This document shows, one piece after another, positions 45,728-56,832 of a DNA stretch of 64,000 bases. The notes under the pieces are model-generated. The model searched no databases and was not told the DNA's origin. It saw only the letters and a list, made by a program, of their open reading frames with translations. Numbering within the stretch: the first letter of the stretch is position 1; each line of letters opens with the position of its first letter. The DNA comes from Symbiodinium natans (lineage: Eukaryota > Sar > Dinophyceae > Suessiales > Symbiodiniaceae), in NCBI GenBank assembly GCA_905221605.1, contig CAJNDS010002635.1, positions 439,001-503,000 on the forward strand, given 5' to 3'. The translations under genes and the position numbers were made by a program.

Positions 45728-46365
45728 ATCCCTGCGAAAGCGCAGCTCGAGGTCGCGAAGGAAGGGCTCCACCTTCGCGAATAAGTTCTCGGTTGAGGGA
45801 TTGAATTCCCACGGTTTAGGGTTTAGCGTTTAGGGGACCGAAACCTCCTTTTGTGTAGGTTATTGCTATACACTTCCCCCCTAAAAGGCTTCTAAAGCGA
45901 CCTACAAGGCAGCAATTGTATGTTTAGGGTTTAGGGGGTGTTTAGGGTTTAGGGTTTAGGGTTTAGGGGTTTAGGGGTTTAGGGTGTGTTTTCGTGCCGA
46001 GTTGAGCAAAACTTGTTGTCCATCAGCTCACCCGGTCCCAGGTTCCGCGGAGAGGGCCCCACCTCAAAACTGGACTTAGGGTTTAGGGTTTAGGGTTTAG
46101 GGTTTAGGGTTTAGGGTTTAGGACCCACAGCATGTTGGGAGGGGGGGGGGGGGGGGGGGGAATCTTGAGGCACCAAAGGGCGGCAGACAAAGGAAGCAAG
46201 CTTCGATTTCTGGTACTTCCACCACACCTTCTGCTCATGTGACTGCGGCTAAGGAAAGCTGCGCAGAAGTTTAGGGTTTATTTAGGGTTTAGGGTTTAGG
46301 GTTTAGGGAGGCATGCCGCAAAACATCTGGGTTCGCCGGCAGTTCTCCAATCTTCCAATCTTCCA
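45728..46365 (-). CDS. Minus-strand exons, unknown gene
   Basis: 46310-46365 reads ADPSFGRLEDWRTAGEPRCF. 46165-46250 reads EQKVWWKYQKSKLASFVCRP. 45990-46070 reads EVGPSPRNLGPGELMDNKFC. 45728-45815 reads WEFNPSTENLFAKVEPFLRD then LELRFRRDLQAS. All are open and charged with good coding character. Telomeric tracts and a 22-bp G run (46140-46161) separate them. No family recognised. Confidence 0.5.
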
Positions 46366-47069
46366 AAGCTTGGGTCAGCAACATCCGCCTAGTTCCATAC
46401 ACCACAGCGTGTCCAACGTTTCTTTTTTCTACTGCCACCACTGCCCTGAACCCTAAACTCTAAACCCTATACCCCAAACCCTATACTCTACTAGCCCTTC
46501 AACGCAGCCTGCAGTGAGTCGCCGAAATCCTCGGTACGGATGTCCGGATCGCCTCGATCGTTCACCTACGGGCGCATGCAACTACAACTTGTGCTACAAT
46601 TTGTCATAAGGAATACGTATAGTACTACTGGTATAATTCATCATGTACATAATGGTCATAGAAAAACAGTAACAGGAATTGTGATACGGGCAATTAATCA
46701 CATACATACTTCGCACCTTTTGACCCCTTACACCCCAGCTGCCTTGCACGTCGTGGCGATTGCCAGTTGCTTCTGCAGCGCGAGGACCCGCTCCCGCTCC
46801 CGAAGTCATCTGCTTACTCTGTTGTTGTACTACAATGTATACATATATATATATGTATATCTATATGTATCTATATATAAGTAACCCTGAATTTAGGGCT
46901 GTTCTACACTATTGTTGTACTAAAGCATTCTTCTCGTCCTGACTCACTCCACCTGCTTGCCATCCCGCTTCTCTCCCTTGTCCCAAGCAAGGTGCAGCCG
47001 CAACTGCAGCAGCCCAGATACACATATGGGTTTAGGGTTTAGGGTTTATGGACTCTGCCAGAATTCAGT

Positions 47070-47288
47070 TCAACCGCTGGTGACCTCTGCCTCTGCGGGC
47101 TTCGGAATGCTTCTCTTGCCTTCGGCCATGTTGCCGAGCATGCGAGCTCGGACTCTGCGCTTCATCTCAAGGTCTTGGTTGCTGTCACTGCGGCCACGCG
47201 GCTGCATCTGCCACCCTCTGCACAGGATGCTGGAAGATGATCCTTTTGTTAGACATCTCTCACGGAAAGTGGGGTCGAGCTGTGACAT
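47070..47288 (-). CDS. Minus-strand exon
   Basis: Reads PTFRERCLTKGSSSSILCRG, RGRSDSNQDLEMKRRVRARM and GNMAEGKRSIPKPAEAEVTS. The basic helix-like middle looks coding. The plus strand is also open but hydrophobic and less convincing. Confidence 0.5.
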   Translation of the reverse strand: MSQLDPTFRERCLTKGSSSSILCRGWQMQPRGRSDSNQDLEMKRRVRARMLGNMAEGKRSIPKPAEAEVTSG

Positions 47289-47434
47289 GTTCCCTACAGA
47301 CCCTAAACCCTCATCTCCCCTAAGCCCTAAACCCTCAGGCCCTAAACCCTATAACCCCGAAACCCTGAACCCTAACCCTCAACCCCTGAACCCTCAAGCC
47401 CTAAACCCTGTACACCCGAAACCCTGAAACTTAA

Positions 47435-47640
47435 ACCCTCAACCCCTAAACCCTCAACCCCTAAACCCTCAACCCCTAAACCCTCAACCCCTATAAACCC
47501 TCAACCCCTATAAACCCTCAACCCCTAAACCCTCAACCCCGAGACCCTCAACCCCTAAAACCTCAACCCCTAAACCCTAAACCCTAAACCCTCAACCCCT
47601 AAAACCCTCAACCCCTATAAACCCTCAACCCCGAGACCCT
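47435..47640. repeat. Compound repeat of CCCTCAACCCCTAAA
   Basis: A 15-bp period made of one CCCTCAA and one CCCCTAAA unit recurs, with CTATAAA and CGAGA variants. Confidence 0.85.
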
Positions 47641-47734
47641 GAACCCTGCTTCGATCCTGCCTGGACCGTCACCTTTCCTCCGTGGTCCTGGCACGGCTCC
47701 CATGGATCAAGGGATCCAATTGTATATATGTATA

Positions 47735-47776
47735 TGTATATATATATGTGTATATATACATATATATATATATATC
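47735..47776. repeat. TA-rich microsatellite
   Basis: TATATG/TATATA repeat. Overlapping frames of YIYIYI are artefacts. Confidence 0.85.
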
Positions 47777-48060
47777 GATGGACATCTGGCAGAATCTAGA
47801 TTCCTTTGGATTCCCATTACCCGACGTCCTTGGCTGTATCCAGCACCCGCTCCTCAAGCCATGAGAGCTCCTGCACATAAAATCGCAGAAGCCCAACGGC
47901 TTCGAGAAAGGAGTGATGCAATGCCAGCTCCTACTTCCGACGGCGCAAATGGCTAAGAAATGCTCGGAAAGAAATGATTCAGAGATAGGAGTCAGGTTGT
48001 GAGGCACAAGAGACATGGCCTGAGGATCTGCGCAATCGTCTCGCAGCATAAGGGCCTGAA

Positions 48061-48173
48061 GTACCCTAAGGGTCCATGTACCTCATTATTGTGTACTTGG
48101 GCCCAAAAGTCCCTAAATAGGAGGCACTTTAAGCCCCAAGTACCTATTTAGGTACATGGACCCTTAGGGGTAC
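48061..48173. mobile_element. Family D element, copy 5
   Basis: Ends TACCCTAAGGGTCCATGTAC and GTACATGGACCCTTAGGGGTA. Close in sequence to the copy at 26.1 kb, including CCTCATTATTGTGTACTTGGG-type interior. Confidence 0.85.
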
Positions 48174-48389
48174 GAGACAGAGACTTCGATGTGCAAGGAA
48201 CCCACCGATGGCCCTACAACCGTAACAGGAAGTCGGGTTTACATTCCTTGTACTGCGGACTCGAGGTCGTGAATCATATGCAGGTGAAACAGCTCTCCCC
48301 AAAGGGACACCCAATATATACCCGCATCGAAATTTAATTAGAAGGAAAATTCTATACACTCACCAATCACAGGAATATAAACCCTGTTT

Positions 48390-48620
48390 CATATGGGGGC
48401 AAACCTGAGGCACCCGCCGCCAGCTTCCCGATCGGGATAGCCATCTCCACAATGCCGATGTAAACGAAGGTCGTGCAGAGCCTGTACTTGCACCGCGGAC
48501 GTGATCCAAATGAATACATCTGTCGCAGGCGCACGTACCATCCGCTTCGGTGCTGGAAAGCAGAGAAGGAACACGACATTAAGCCGAACTTCTCCAGCCC
48601 AAGCAGATCTGTGTGGCTGC
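48390..48620 (-). CDS. Minus-strand exon with a hydrophobic segment
   Basis: A 98-residue frame free of repeats: FQHRSGWYVRLRQMYSFGSR, then RCKYRLCTTFVYIGIVEMAI and GKLAAGASGLPPYE. Possible membrane protein. The plus strand is open as well. Confidence 0.45.
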
Positions 48621-49012
48621 CAACTGCCGTCACGCCTACTGGTGATACATCTCGAAACGTCAAAAGCCGTCAGCCGCAGCCTGTAACTGTAATGCTTGCC
48701 CTAAACCCTAAACCCTAAACCCTAAACCCGAAACCCGAAACCCTAAACCTTAAACCCTAAACCCGAAACTGCTTGCAAGGCCTCAACGTCACTGCAGCGC
48801 TGCCGTCGAGCCTGTGCAGAGGGAGCGGCATGCAGCATGCGAAGACATTTCAAAGAACGGAGACCTCCGAATCCCCTCGGGCTCATCAGCATGGACCCTG
48901 ATAACATCCCTCAACCTCAACATCATACTTACAGACCCTAAGAACATCCCTAAACCCTAAACCCTAAACCCTAAACCCTAAACCCTAAACCCTAGGCCCT
49001 ACACCCCCTTCC

Positions 49013-50340
49013 GTTTCGTGACCGGGAGCCCGGACCCAGCTTCCGTCACCATCCGGCAGGTCAGCGCCAACTTCGTGTGCGCGGCGCGCGCCAGACTGCA
49101 GGCTGCCGGCGAGGGCGCCGTCCTTGAGGCGGGAGGGTTTAGGGTTTAGGGTTCAGGGTTTTAGGGTTTAGGGTTTAGGGTTTAGGGTTTAGGTTTAGGG
49201 TTTCGGGTTTAGGGTTTAGGGCTTTTGGGGTTCAGGGGGTTTAGGGGTTTAGGGGTGGGAGGGTTTAGGGGGTTTAGGGGTGTAGGGTTTTAGGGTTCTA
49301 GGGGCGTTAGGGGCTTTAGGGTGTTAGGGGTGTTAGGGTTGTGGGGTTTGGGGTTTCGGAGCCTCTCTCAAAAAAACCATTCTGTCTTACTCCCGGGTGC
49401 TTCTACACATGAAAGGCAGCTGGACGAACAACTCGGAGCGACCGGACAATGTGCGAGAGCTGAAACAGGAACATCAATATGGGGGTGTACGATATTCGGG
49501 GGCACCTTATTTTGGGTGCCTTTTTATAAGACAATCCTACTATTTTGGGGTTTGTGTTATGGGTCCCCCTATACTTTCGTAATTCCTAAACCCCCATCTT
49601 CCAGCGACGTTGGGGTGCGATCGCAACTGCGGCCCCCTTTCCAGCCCAGAACATACCCGGCTCCGCACACCGACAGATCTTAGCACAAGGAATCCTGAAG
49701 TCCCTAATAAGTACCCTAAATACCCTAAACCCGAAACCCTAAATAACCCTAAACCCTCAACCCTAAATAACCCTTTCCTTATCAACCCTAAACCCTAAAG
49801 CCTAAACCCCCAAAACCCAAAAACCCCAAACCCCGGACCCTTCAGGTCTCTGTCTGCCAATCGGCTGGAGCTGTGGCCAGGCGATCCAAGCCTCGAAGAT
49901 AGCCTCGCCCAGGCACCACCTGAGAGCGGGCTTAGGGTCTAGGGCAGACCCTAAACCCTCCTAAACCCTAAACCCTAAACCCTAGACCCTAAACCCTAAA
50001 CCCTAAACCCTAAACCCTAAACCCTAAACCCCGCGGAAACTGGCAACGAGGCCCCGGCCAGGGCGGCAAACAGCAGCCATGATCGATGGGGCCCAGGCCA
50101 TGCGGCTTTGCCTGCACTTTGGGGGCCTAAACCCTAAACCCTAAACCCTAAACCCTAAACCCTAAACCCTAAACCATGGTGGTTGGGGGTGTGGTTGGCC
50201 GTTACGGGAAGGCTGTAGACAAACGAGAGGGTCGGGTTGAAGCTCCTGGGCCCCTCGGGCAGATCCCTCTACTTCCCCCATCGTCCTCTAAGTGCCCCAC
50301 AGGGGCCGCAAAGGAGCCCCAAAGGGCCCCACACACTTTA
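49013..50340 (+). CDS. Plus-strand gene, four GC-rich exons
   Basis: 49013-49134 reads FRFVTGSPDPASVTIRQVSA then FVCAARARLQAAGEGAVLEA. 49846-49935 reads LSANRLELWPGDPSLEDSLA. 50033-50128 reads ETGNEAPARAANSSHDRWGP. 50180-50340 reads GVVGRYGKAVDKREGRVEAP then GPLGQIPLLPPSSSKCPTGA. All are plus-strand and repeat-free. Proline- and alanine-rich, no domain recognised. A family F copy (49485-49585) lies between the first two. Confidence 0.5.
49485..49585. mobile_element. Family F element, copy 4
   Basis: TATTCGGGGGCACCTTATTTT, ATAAGACAATCCTACTATTT and GGGTCCCCCTATACTTTCG. Confidence 0.55.
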
Positions 50341-50762
50341 GGGTTTAGGGTTTAGGGTTTAGGGTTTAGGGTTTAGGGTATAGGGTTTCGGGTTTAGGGT
50401 TTAGGGTTTAGGGATTGGGTATAGAGTTTTCGGGTTGAGGGCTTCTGGTTTAGGGTTCAAGGGTTCAGTGGAAGAAGTGGGGGAGGGGAAAAGCGATACG
50501 TGCGCACTTATTATTACAGGCTTGTACACGTATGTCCGGGTTCAGAGATGCATTGATGGCAAACCCTGTCAAAGGGGCAACAAAAATCACGTGACTTAGG
50601 GTTCCTTGCGGCTTCAGAGGGCTTCTCGGGTCGACAGGATTGATGGGGCTTATTTGGGCTCTTTGTGTTGTTAGGGTTTAGGGCTTAGAGTTTAGGGTTT
50701 AGGGCGCTTTTAGGAAAGATTTTCTTGTTTTTTTTTTTTGAGGGGGGGGGGTTCATGGGGCT

Positions 50763-50860
50763 TATGGGGTTCTAGGATGGCCCTTAAAACTCTCTGAGAG
50801 ATATGCCTGAACGTGATCCTCCTAAAGCCAATAAGGGACAATGCAGAATATCCCAAGGGC
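50763..50860. mobile_element. Family I element, copy 2
   Basis: TTCTAGGATGGCCCTTAAAA, CTCTCTGAGAGATATGCCTG and CCTCCTAAAGCCAATAAGGG. Confidence 0.6.
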
Positions 50861-51066
50861 CTTGCCCTAAACCCTAAACCTAGGAGAGGCTATAAGGTCT
50901 TAGCGTTCTTGAAGAAAAATCAGGGAGTGTTGACTCGCTTAAAACGCACGTCCAGCCTTGTTGAGCAGGAGTAAGTTGCCAGGATGTCTGTCCTGGGGTA
51001 CCACGTGCAAGAACTGCGTGCTCGCTTCATTCTTGCATACTTGCACATGTGACAGAAAAAGAAAGA

Positions 51067-51088
51067 CCCCCCCCCCCCCCCCCCCCCT
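51067..51088. repeat. Poly-C run
   Basis: About 20 C. Other C or G runs of 15-31 bp lie at 17353, 20730, 46140, 51845, 53192, 54911, 55637, 58566 and 61300-61348. Confidence 0.95.
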
Positions 51089-51157
51089 GAGCCTTCGTCC
51101 CCAACCAGGCAGAACCATCCCAAGCCCTAAACCCTGAACCCTGAACCCCAACCCTAA

Positions 51158-51450
51158 ACCCCAAAATTCCGAGGGTCCATGTTAAAGACACGCATGTCGA
51201 GGAGGGCGATCGACTCAGCATCAGCTTGCGGGATGAATGCGTTCGCGTCCTCGAGATTCCTGGCCGATGCTGCGCGCACGGGTTGAGGACAGGGTTTAGG
51301 GTTTAGGGTTAGGGTTTAGGGTTGGGGTTTGGGGTTTAGGGGTTTAGGGGTTTAGGGTTTAGTGCGACAGTTAAGGTTTGGTGAGTGTGTTGTGCGCATT
51401 GTGCAGATGGACTGATTCGGCTAAAGCCGGGCTGCTCGCCAGGTTGCTAG
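51158..51450 (-). CDS. Minus-strand exons, unknown gene
   Basis: 51362-51450 reads SNLASSPALAESVHLHNAHN. 51158-51290 reads PVRAASARNLEDANAFIPQA then DAESIALLDMRVFNMDPRN. Clearly coding-like and separated by telomeric sequence. Confidence 0.5.
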
Positions 51451-52174
51451 GTAAGTAACTCGACCCAAGACCCTAAACCCTAAACCCTAAACCCGAAACC
51501 CTAAACCCTGAACCCTAAACCCTGAACCCTGAACCCTAAACCCTAAACCCTAGGGCCAGCCACACTTCAGAAGCCTTTCAAGAAGGTAAGAGGGACCAGG
51601 GACCACATTCAGAGGCCGCGGAACCACCCGACAAAGAAAAAGGAATACGGGCCCTACTCTGGGGGCCATAGGGAAGATCGAGAATCTGAGGCGACTCAGG
51701 TGTTTCTGGTTGGGAGGCACCGAGTTCTCACCCAGAGCCTGTTTGCTAGAAGGGCCCTCTGCAAGAACCCGGAACCATGAACCCTAAAAATCCGAATTGA
51801 TAACCCTAAAACAGCCCCTTTACGTAACTCCCAGGGCCGCTTCCCCCCCCCCCCCCCCCCCCCCCGCACAACGTAGACTCCCAAACAAAAACAAAAGCTG
51901 TTAAACTGACCTAAGACGTCAGCCGTTCAAAGAGCCCAAAACCGAACCCTAACAACCTTAGACAACCCTGCCCCCCCCAAAACCCTACACCCTAAACTCC
52001 CCAAAACCCTACAAGCTCCAAGGCCCTAACCCCCAAAACGCTCAGATGTCAGCTCCTCTCTGAATGCTCAGCGAAGGCTCAAAAGCCCCCCCCCCTTCCG
52101 ACCTTGGGATGCCGTAATCCTCGATGAAGCCCTGGACCTAATGTCTCTGTAGAGACACTGGAATCCTACCCTCT

Positions 52175-52319
52175 AGATATGTATATGTATATATATATAT
52201 ATATATGTATATAGATATGTGTGTGTGGCTATATAGATGTATACACATATATCTACACAGAGACATATATGGGTCTAATATATATATATATATATACATA
52301 TGTATATATATACATGCAC

Positions 52320-52353
<34 letters not shown>

Positions 52354-52435
52354 ATATATATATATATATATATAAACATATGTATATGTATATCTATATC
52401 TCCCTATATATATATCTCATATATGTATATGTAGG
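52175..52435. repeat. Long TA-rich microsatellite
   Basis: About 260 bp of TATATA/TATATG/ATACAC. Read as protein it gives YIYIYI, rejected as coding. Confidence 0.95.
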
Positions 52436-52621
52436 GTTGACGGCTTGGGGTTGGGGCTTCTTCTCTCTTAACGAGTCTACGGCGCATGTTCACGACTTCC
52501 CCTCCATATGTGGGGCGCTTTAAACGTTAGGGTGCTAGACTTCCATTCCAAACCTGCCCTTCTAAATCGGGAAGTGCCTTGAGTGCTGCAGCATCCTAAG
52601 GCCGTAAGGCCACGGCATCCA

Positions 52622-52829
52622 TCACGAACGCCTGGACCGAGCCTCGCAGAGAGGTGAGCGAAGAAGAAGAGCGGGGGGAACAGCGAGGGTAGCACAAACA
52701 GTTGTGACCGCGGCGGGCTTAAGTTGCAAGGGGTTGTAGAAGTTGTAGAGATTGGCTTGGGAGAACTCGGCATAGGCTCCTGCACTACCAAACTCTGCCC
52801 AGGCCATCTGCTCAAAACACCCATGAAGC
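52622..52829 (-). CDS. Minus-strand exon
   Basis: Reads SLHGCFEQMAWAEFGSAGAY then AEFSQANLYNFYNPLQLKPA. The frame opens after GACGCCAG. Three longer overlapping frames on both strands are less convincing. Product unknown. Confidence 0.45.
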
Positions 52830-53509
52830 GACTGGCGTCACACGACCACAGCTCCCACAACGCACCGCACGACGCACCGCACAAGGGCTGCCTTCCAAAG
52901 TGTGGCCATCGACCTGTTGCGAGGCAGCTGCTAAGACATGCGCTGGGTTGCAAGGCCCCCCGACTACCGCACGGAAAATGCGTTGAGCAAAATGCCCCTG
53001 CTGCTCCCCATCTCTTTGGTTCCTCCTCCTCCCCACCCCCCCCCCCTCGGTTCCCCTTCGCCCATGTTTTGTTTTACCTCGGGAGAGGGAGGTCTCAGGA
53101 ACCTTCAACCCCCGACTCCAAACTTTGTGTCCTCCTTAGACGTCGGGCTTATGGATAGGGTGTTTTAGGGTTTCGGGGCCAAGGGCAAGGTTGGGGGGGG
53201 GGGGGGGGGACTGAAGAACGTTCTTGGGCTCGTGTTGACAACCGTTTCCTCTCGTGACGAGAGGAATTACAGGTACCTTGTACAATCCCGGCAAAAGTGT
53301 AGAGTGGGTGAATACAAGGCCCCCAGTTCCCTCATTCAATACCGGTAGGTCTTGTACCTTGAGCACGGCAATGGATGTGCCGGCCCTAAACCCTAAACCC
53401 TAAACCCTAAACCGTAAAACCCTAAAACATCCTAAAACCCTGAACCCTAAACCCTAGAGCCAAAACCCTAACCCTACACCCTAAACCCTAAGCCCTGTGA
53501 TAGCTATGC

Positions 53510-56116
53510 CTGAACCATCTGTGAGACCCCCGCCTGGATCGAGGCTCGGGAAGTCACTGGCACGCCAGCCTGCAAGAATCTGCAACTTCTCCACGAGCTG
53601 ATCACGGGTGATCAGGGACCCCAAACCCCAAACCCTAAACCCTGGACCCTGGACCCTGGACCGTCGACCCTAAACCCTGAACCCTGAACCCTAAACCCCA
53701 AACCCTAATTCCTGAAAAGGCACATCAACGAAGACCCCAAGGTTGAGACATGTTGAGTATCTGAGGAGTCCGAGAAACCCCTGAAGCACGATGATCAAAC
53801 CAGCTTCAGCTTCAGACACTAGGGTTTAGACTCGTGCACCAGACGGCAGGGCAGCCCGCTTTGTTGGGGCTCACCATGTCCGATGTTTGGGTTCAGGCTT
53901 TCCTGTGGGTCGGCACAAAGCTCACCACGCTCAGAGTCCAGGCCTGCTCCATCCTAGTGACTCAGGGTTTAGGGTTTAGGGTTTAGGGTTCAGGGCACTT
54001 GCCGGACTGAGTCGCTCGCCACTTGCTGTCAATCCCAATGTATAGGTAACTTCAGAGCGTGGAAAGCTACCCTAAACCCTAAACCCTAAACCCTAAACCC
54101 TAAACCCTAAACCCTAAACCCTAAACCCTAAACCCCTAACTTCACTAAACTTGCTGAGGCTCCCAGGGCTCGGACACAGAAAGCGCTCTCAACATCAAGA
54201 GCCAGACTTTACCGCAAAACCCCGCAAAACCATCCTAAACCCCTTCATCGGCCCCCAAGAGGCCCCCAATAGTGGGATGTTCCAGCCTTATACTTAGGGT
54301 TTAGGGTTTAGGGTTCAGGGTTTAGGGTTTAGGGTTCAGGGTTTAGGGTTAATCCTCTTCGGGATGATCATAGGGGGGGGGGTACTATAAAGCACCCTCT
54401 TCAAGACTGTTGGTATTAAGGCCCATTGTTTGTTGGGATGCTCCCCCTTATACTCATATAAAACCCCTCTTCATTTAGGGCTTAGGGTTAATAATCTTCG
54501 GGCTGATAGTAGGGGGTACAATACACCCTCTAGACCCTAGACCCTGAACCCCCTAAACCCTAAACCCTAAACCCTAAACCCGGCTAGAAGAAGGCCCTTT
54601 TCATTTCTTCCAAGGACCGCCTGCGATCCACAGAGGCGATCCACGAGGTACACGGCCTCCTCGCGGACCGCGCCTGCAGAAGTCTGGGGTTTAGGGTTTA
54701 TAAGGTTTAGGTTTAGGTTTAAGGGTTTAAGGGTTTAGGGTTTAGGGTTTGGGGTTTGGGGTTTAGGGTTTAGGGTTTAGCCTATATCTTTCCTGCGAAG
54801 AAAGGCGGGGGGGGACTTCGTGCGCAGCGCTCTGCGCACTGAATCCTTAAAACATCCCTGTCCATGTTTGAAACCTTTCCCTATCCTTCTCCGAAGGTCC
54901 GGGGTGACCGCCCCCCCCCCCCCCCCCCCCCCCCCCCCCGCCGCCATTCGGCAAGTTTCTTGAAGGTTTCTCTGTCCTCTTCTTGTTCTTCTTGTGTCTT
55001 TGTTTTCTTCCTCTACTTTTTTTGTTATTCTTCTTCTTCTGCTTTTTTTTCTTCTGTGTGCTTGATGTCGCCCTCTCCCTGTCCTCTCTCTGTTAGCTTG
55101 GCACTTCAGAGAGATGTTTCAAGAGGGCTGAACAGCTCCGACCGGCGCTTGCTAGTTCAAGGACATCCTTGAAAACCAATCATGAACCTTACAGTAGAAG
55201 GGTTTATGGTTCAAGAACAGCGCGCCTTTGCCGGCATCCAGGCTCTTGCGGTGAAACTTCTCACCGTCAACCTTGCTGCCAGTAACATGTACCCTGACCA
55301 TGGGATCCCACATGAACCCTAAAAGGCTTTATGGTTCACATATTTCATACACCGTAATAGGAGCTATAGACATAGAAGTACACAGTATATGGCCCCAATT
55401 GTGGGATGTGATCCCCAAGTGTATGAAAGTAAGGGACCCCTTACCTATGAACCCCCAAAGGATAGGATTCCCTTCTTATAAGGACCCCAAAAAGGCAACC
55501 CTTTTTCGGAAACCTAACCCCAATAAACCCTAAACCCTAAACCCTAAACCCTAAACCCTAAACCCTAAACCCTAAACCCTAAACCCTAAACCCTAAACCC
55601 TAAACCCTAAACCCTAAACCCTAAACCCTAAACCTACCCCCCCCCCCCCCCCCCAAGCGTATGAAGATGTATGGAAAGCGCGGTTGATCACCTTGGGGCG
55701 ACTCACCACAGCGACGAGCTCCGAGCCGGCTTGAAGACGGCGATCTTCTGGCCCCCCGCCTCAAGGGTTTGGGGTTTAGGGTTTAGGGTTTAGGGTTTGG
55801 GGTTTAGGGTTTAGGGTTTAGGGTGTGATCTTGGCATGGTAGACTTGTAGACGATCTGAAGGCATCTCTGGTAGTGCCACCGTATAGTGCGCCCCTGCCA
55901 AAGCCTTGAAATGGTCGCACAGGACGAAATGAACCCTAAAATTGGGGTCATTTTACCCTGACTAGTATATCTCCTATTAAGGTAATATGAGCCATAACCC
56001 CCCTAAACCCTAAACCCTAAACTCTGAAAACCCTTTTGGGGCTCATAATTCGTCCCCTCCTCCAACGCATAGACGTTGCCAGTCTGGCCGTGGTCGAGCT
56101 CCACCGGGGATACGGC
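53510..56116 (-). CDS. PI3/PI4-kinase-like (type II/gamma style) gene
   Basis: Minus exons: 56057-56116 (VSPVELDHGQTGNVYALEE), 55707-55759 (AGGQKIAVFKPARSSSLW), 54617-54673 (GAVREEAVYLVDRLCGSQA), ~53822-53960 (DGAGLDSERGELCADPQESL, NIGHGEPQQSGLPCRLVHES) and ~53512-53625 (LITRDQLVEKLQILAGWRAS, DFPSLDPGGGLTDGSGIA). The GGxKIAVFKP strand carrying the ATP-binding lysine and the REEAVYLVDR helix match the N-lobe of the plant PI4K-gamma / PI3_PI4_kinase family. The last two exons may be downstream domains or another gene. Exon 55707-55759 has a canonical GTGAGT donor. Confidence 0.6.
54278..54510. mobile_element. Family E pieces, degenerate cluster
   Basis: GTGGGATGTTCCAGCCTTATA at 54275 and GTTGGGATGCTCCCCCTTATA at 54432, each followed by TTAGGGTTAATMMTCTTCGG and GGGGGTACWATAMA. 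Two overlapping copies with telomeric inserts. Confidence 0.5.
54911..54940. repeat. Poly-C run, longest in the window
   Basis: About 30 C within CT-rich DNA (54.85-55.1 kb) whose 102-residue plus frame is a repeat artefact. Confidence 0.95.
55305..55412. mobile_element. Family A element, diverged
   Basis: CACATGAACCCTAAAAGGCTT, ACCGTAATAGGAGCTATAG and GGCCCCAATTGTGGGATG. A related half lies at 55176-55215. Confidence 0.5.
55524..55655. repeat. Telomeric tract plus poly-C
   Basis: About fifteen CCCTAAA units ending in a C run of about 19. Confidence 0.95.
55760..56056. mobile_element. Intron of the kinase-like gene: telomeric tract plus family A element
   Basis: The TTTAGGG tract (55766-55825), unique DNA and a family A copy (55921-56056) with a CCCTAAA insert in its right arm. 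The right end has lost CCAAGG and abuts the exon. Confidence 0.6.
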
Positions 56117-56202
56117 ATCCTAGGGTTTAGGGTTTAGGGTTTAGGGTTTAGGGTTTAGGGTTTAGGGTTTAGGGTCTAGAGTCGCAAGTGGAACATTCAG
56201 AT

Positions 56203-56305
56203 CTCAGCATGGGCCATTAGGCCTGATAATCCCCCCCCCCTTACCAACCCTATAAAGGGCCCCTTTTCAGGGGTTTGAGGGTATAATAGCCCATGTAGGT
56301 CATCC
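56203..56305. mobile_element. Family B element, copy 3
   Basis: AGCATGGGCCATTAGGCCTG, AACCCTATAAAGGGCCCC and GGGTATAATAGCCCATGTAGG. Confidence 0.65.
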
Positions 56306-56364
56306 GATCTCTCAGCTTCGCATCACGGACACTGGCTCCCAGATTGGGTTTGGGGTATAGGGGG

Positions 56365-56440
56365 TCTTAGGGCGGGAGGACGATGCCGTCGGCGACCATG
56401 CCTGTGCTAAAAACCCCTCGCGAAGTCACCGGCACTTCCT
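56365..56440 (-). CDS. Minus-strand exon fragment
   Basis: Reads EVPVTSRGVFSTGMVADGIV then LPP. The neighbouring exon candidate on the other side of the family A element (56552-56682, includes STTEGAFYASFAHIGCPVFV) does not join in frame under the family rule, so one boundary is wrong. Confidence 0.35.
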
Positions 56441-56551
56441 TGGGGACGAAATGAACCCTAAAATTGGGGGTCATATACCCTGACTACTATAATTCCTATT
56501 AAGGTATATGAACCATAAACCCTTTTAGGGTTAATTTCGTCCCCAGGGTTC
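56441..56551. mobile_element. Family A element, compact form
   Basis: Ends CCTTGGGGACGAAATGAACC and TTAATTTCGTCCCCAGGG with TT on both sides. No telomeric insert. Confidence 0.9.
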
Positions 56552-56701
56552 AAGGCAAACTCAGCACGTCTCTTTGACACAAAGACCGGGCACCCAATGT
56601 GAGCGAATGAGGCATAAAAGGCTCCTTCGGTGGTGGACATCCGCCCGCGCCTTAGCAAATGCCTGTCATCTTCAAATTGCAATGTACGGGACTCCTCCCA
56701 T

Positions 56702-56832
56702 AAACCCTAAACCCTAAACCCTAACCCTAAACCCTAAACCCTAAACCCTAAACCCTGAACCCTGAACCCTAAACCCTAAACCCTAAACCCTAAACCCTAA
56801 ACCCTAAACCCTAAACCCTAAACCCTAAACCC
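56702..56832. repeat. Telomeric tract (CCCTAAA)n
   Basis: About eighteen units with CCCTGAA variants in the middle. Confidence 0.95.

Noticed and set aside
52221-52523. ORF of YIYIYI composition, and similar ones at 32.1, 42.4, 44.6, 45.0, 46.8 and 47.7 kb
   Set aside because: They are readings of TA, AAT or TATG microsatellites.
52724-53158. Plus ORF of 144 residues, and a minus ORF of 158 residues at 52477-52953
   Set aside because: They conflict with the more convincing minus frame at 52622-52829 and cross C-tracts.
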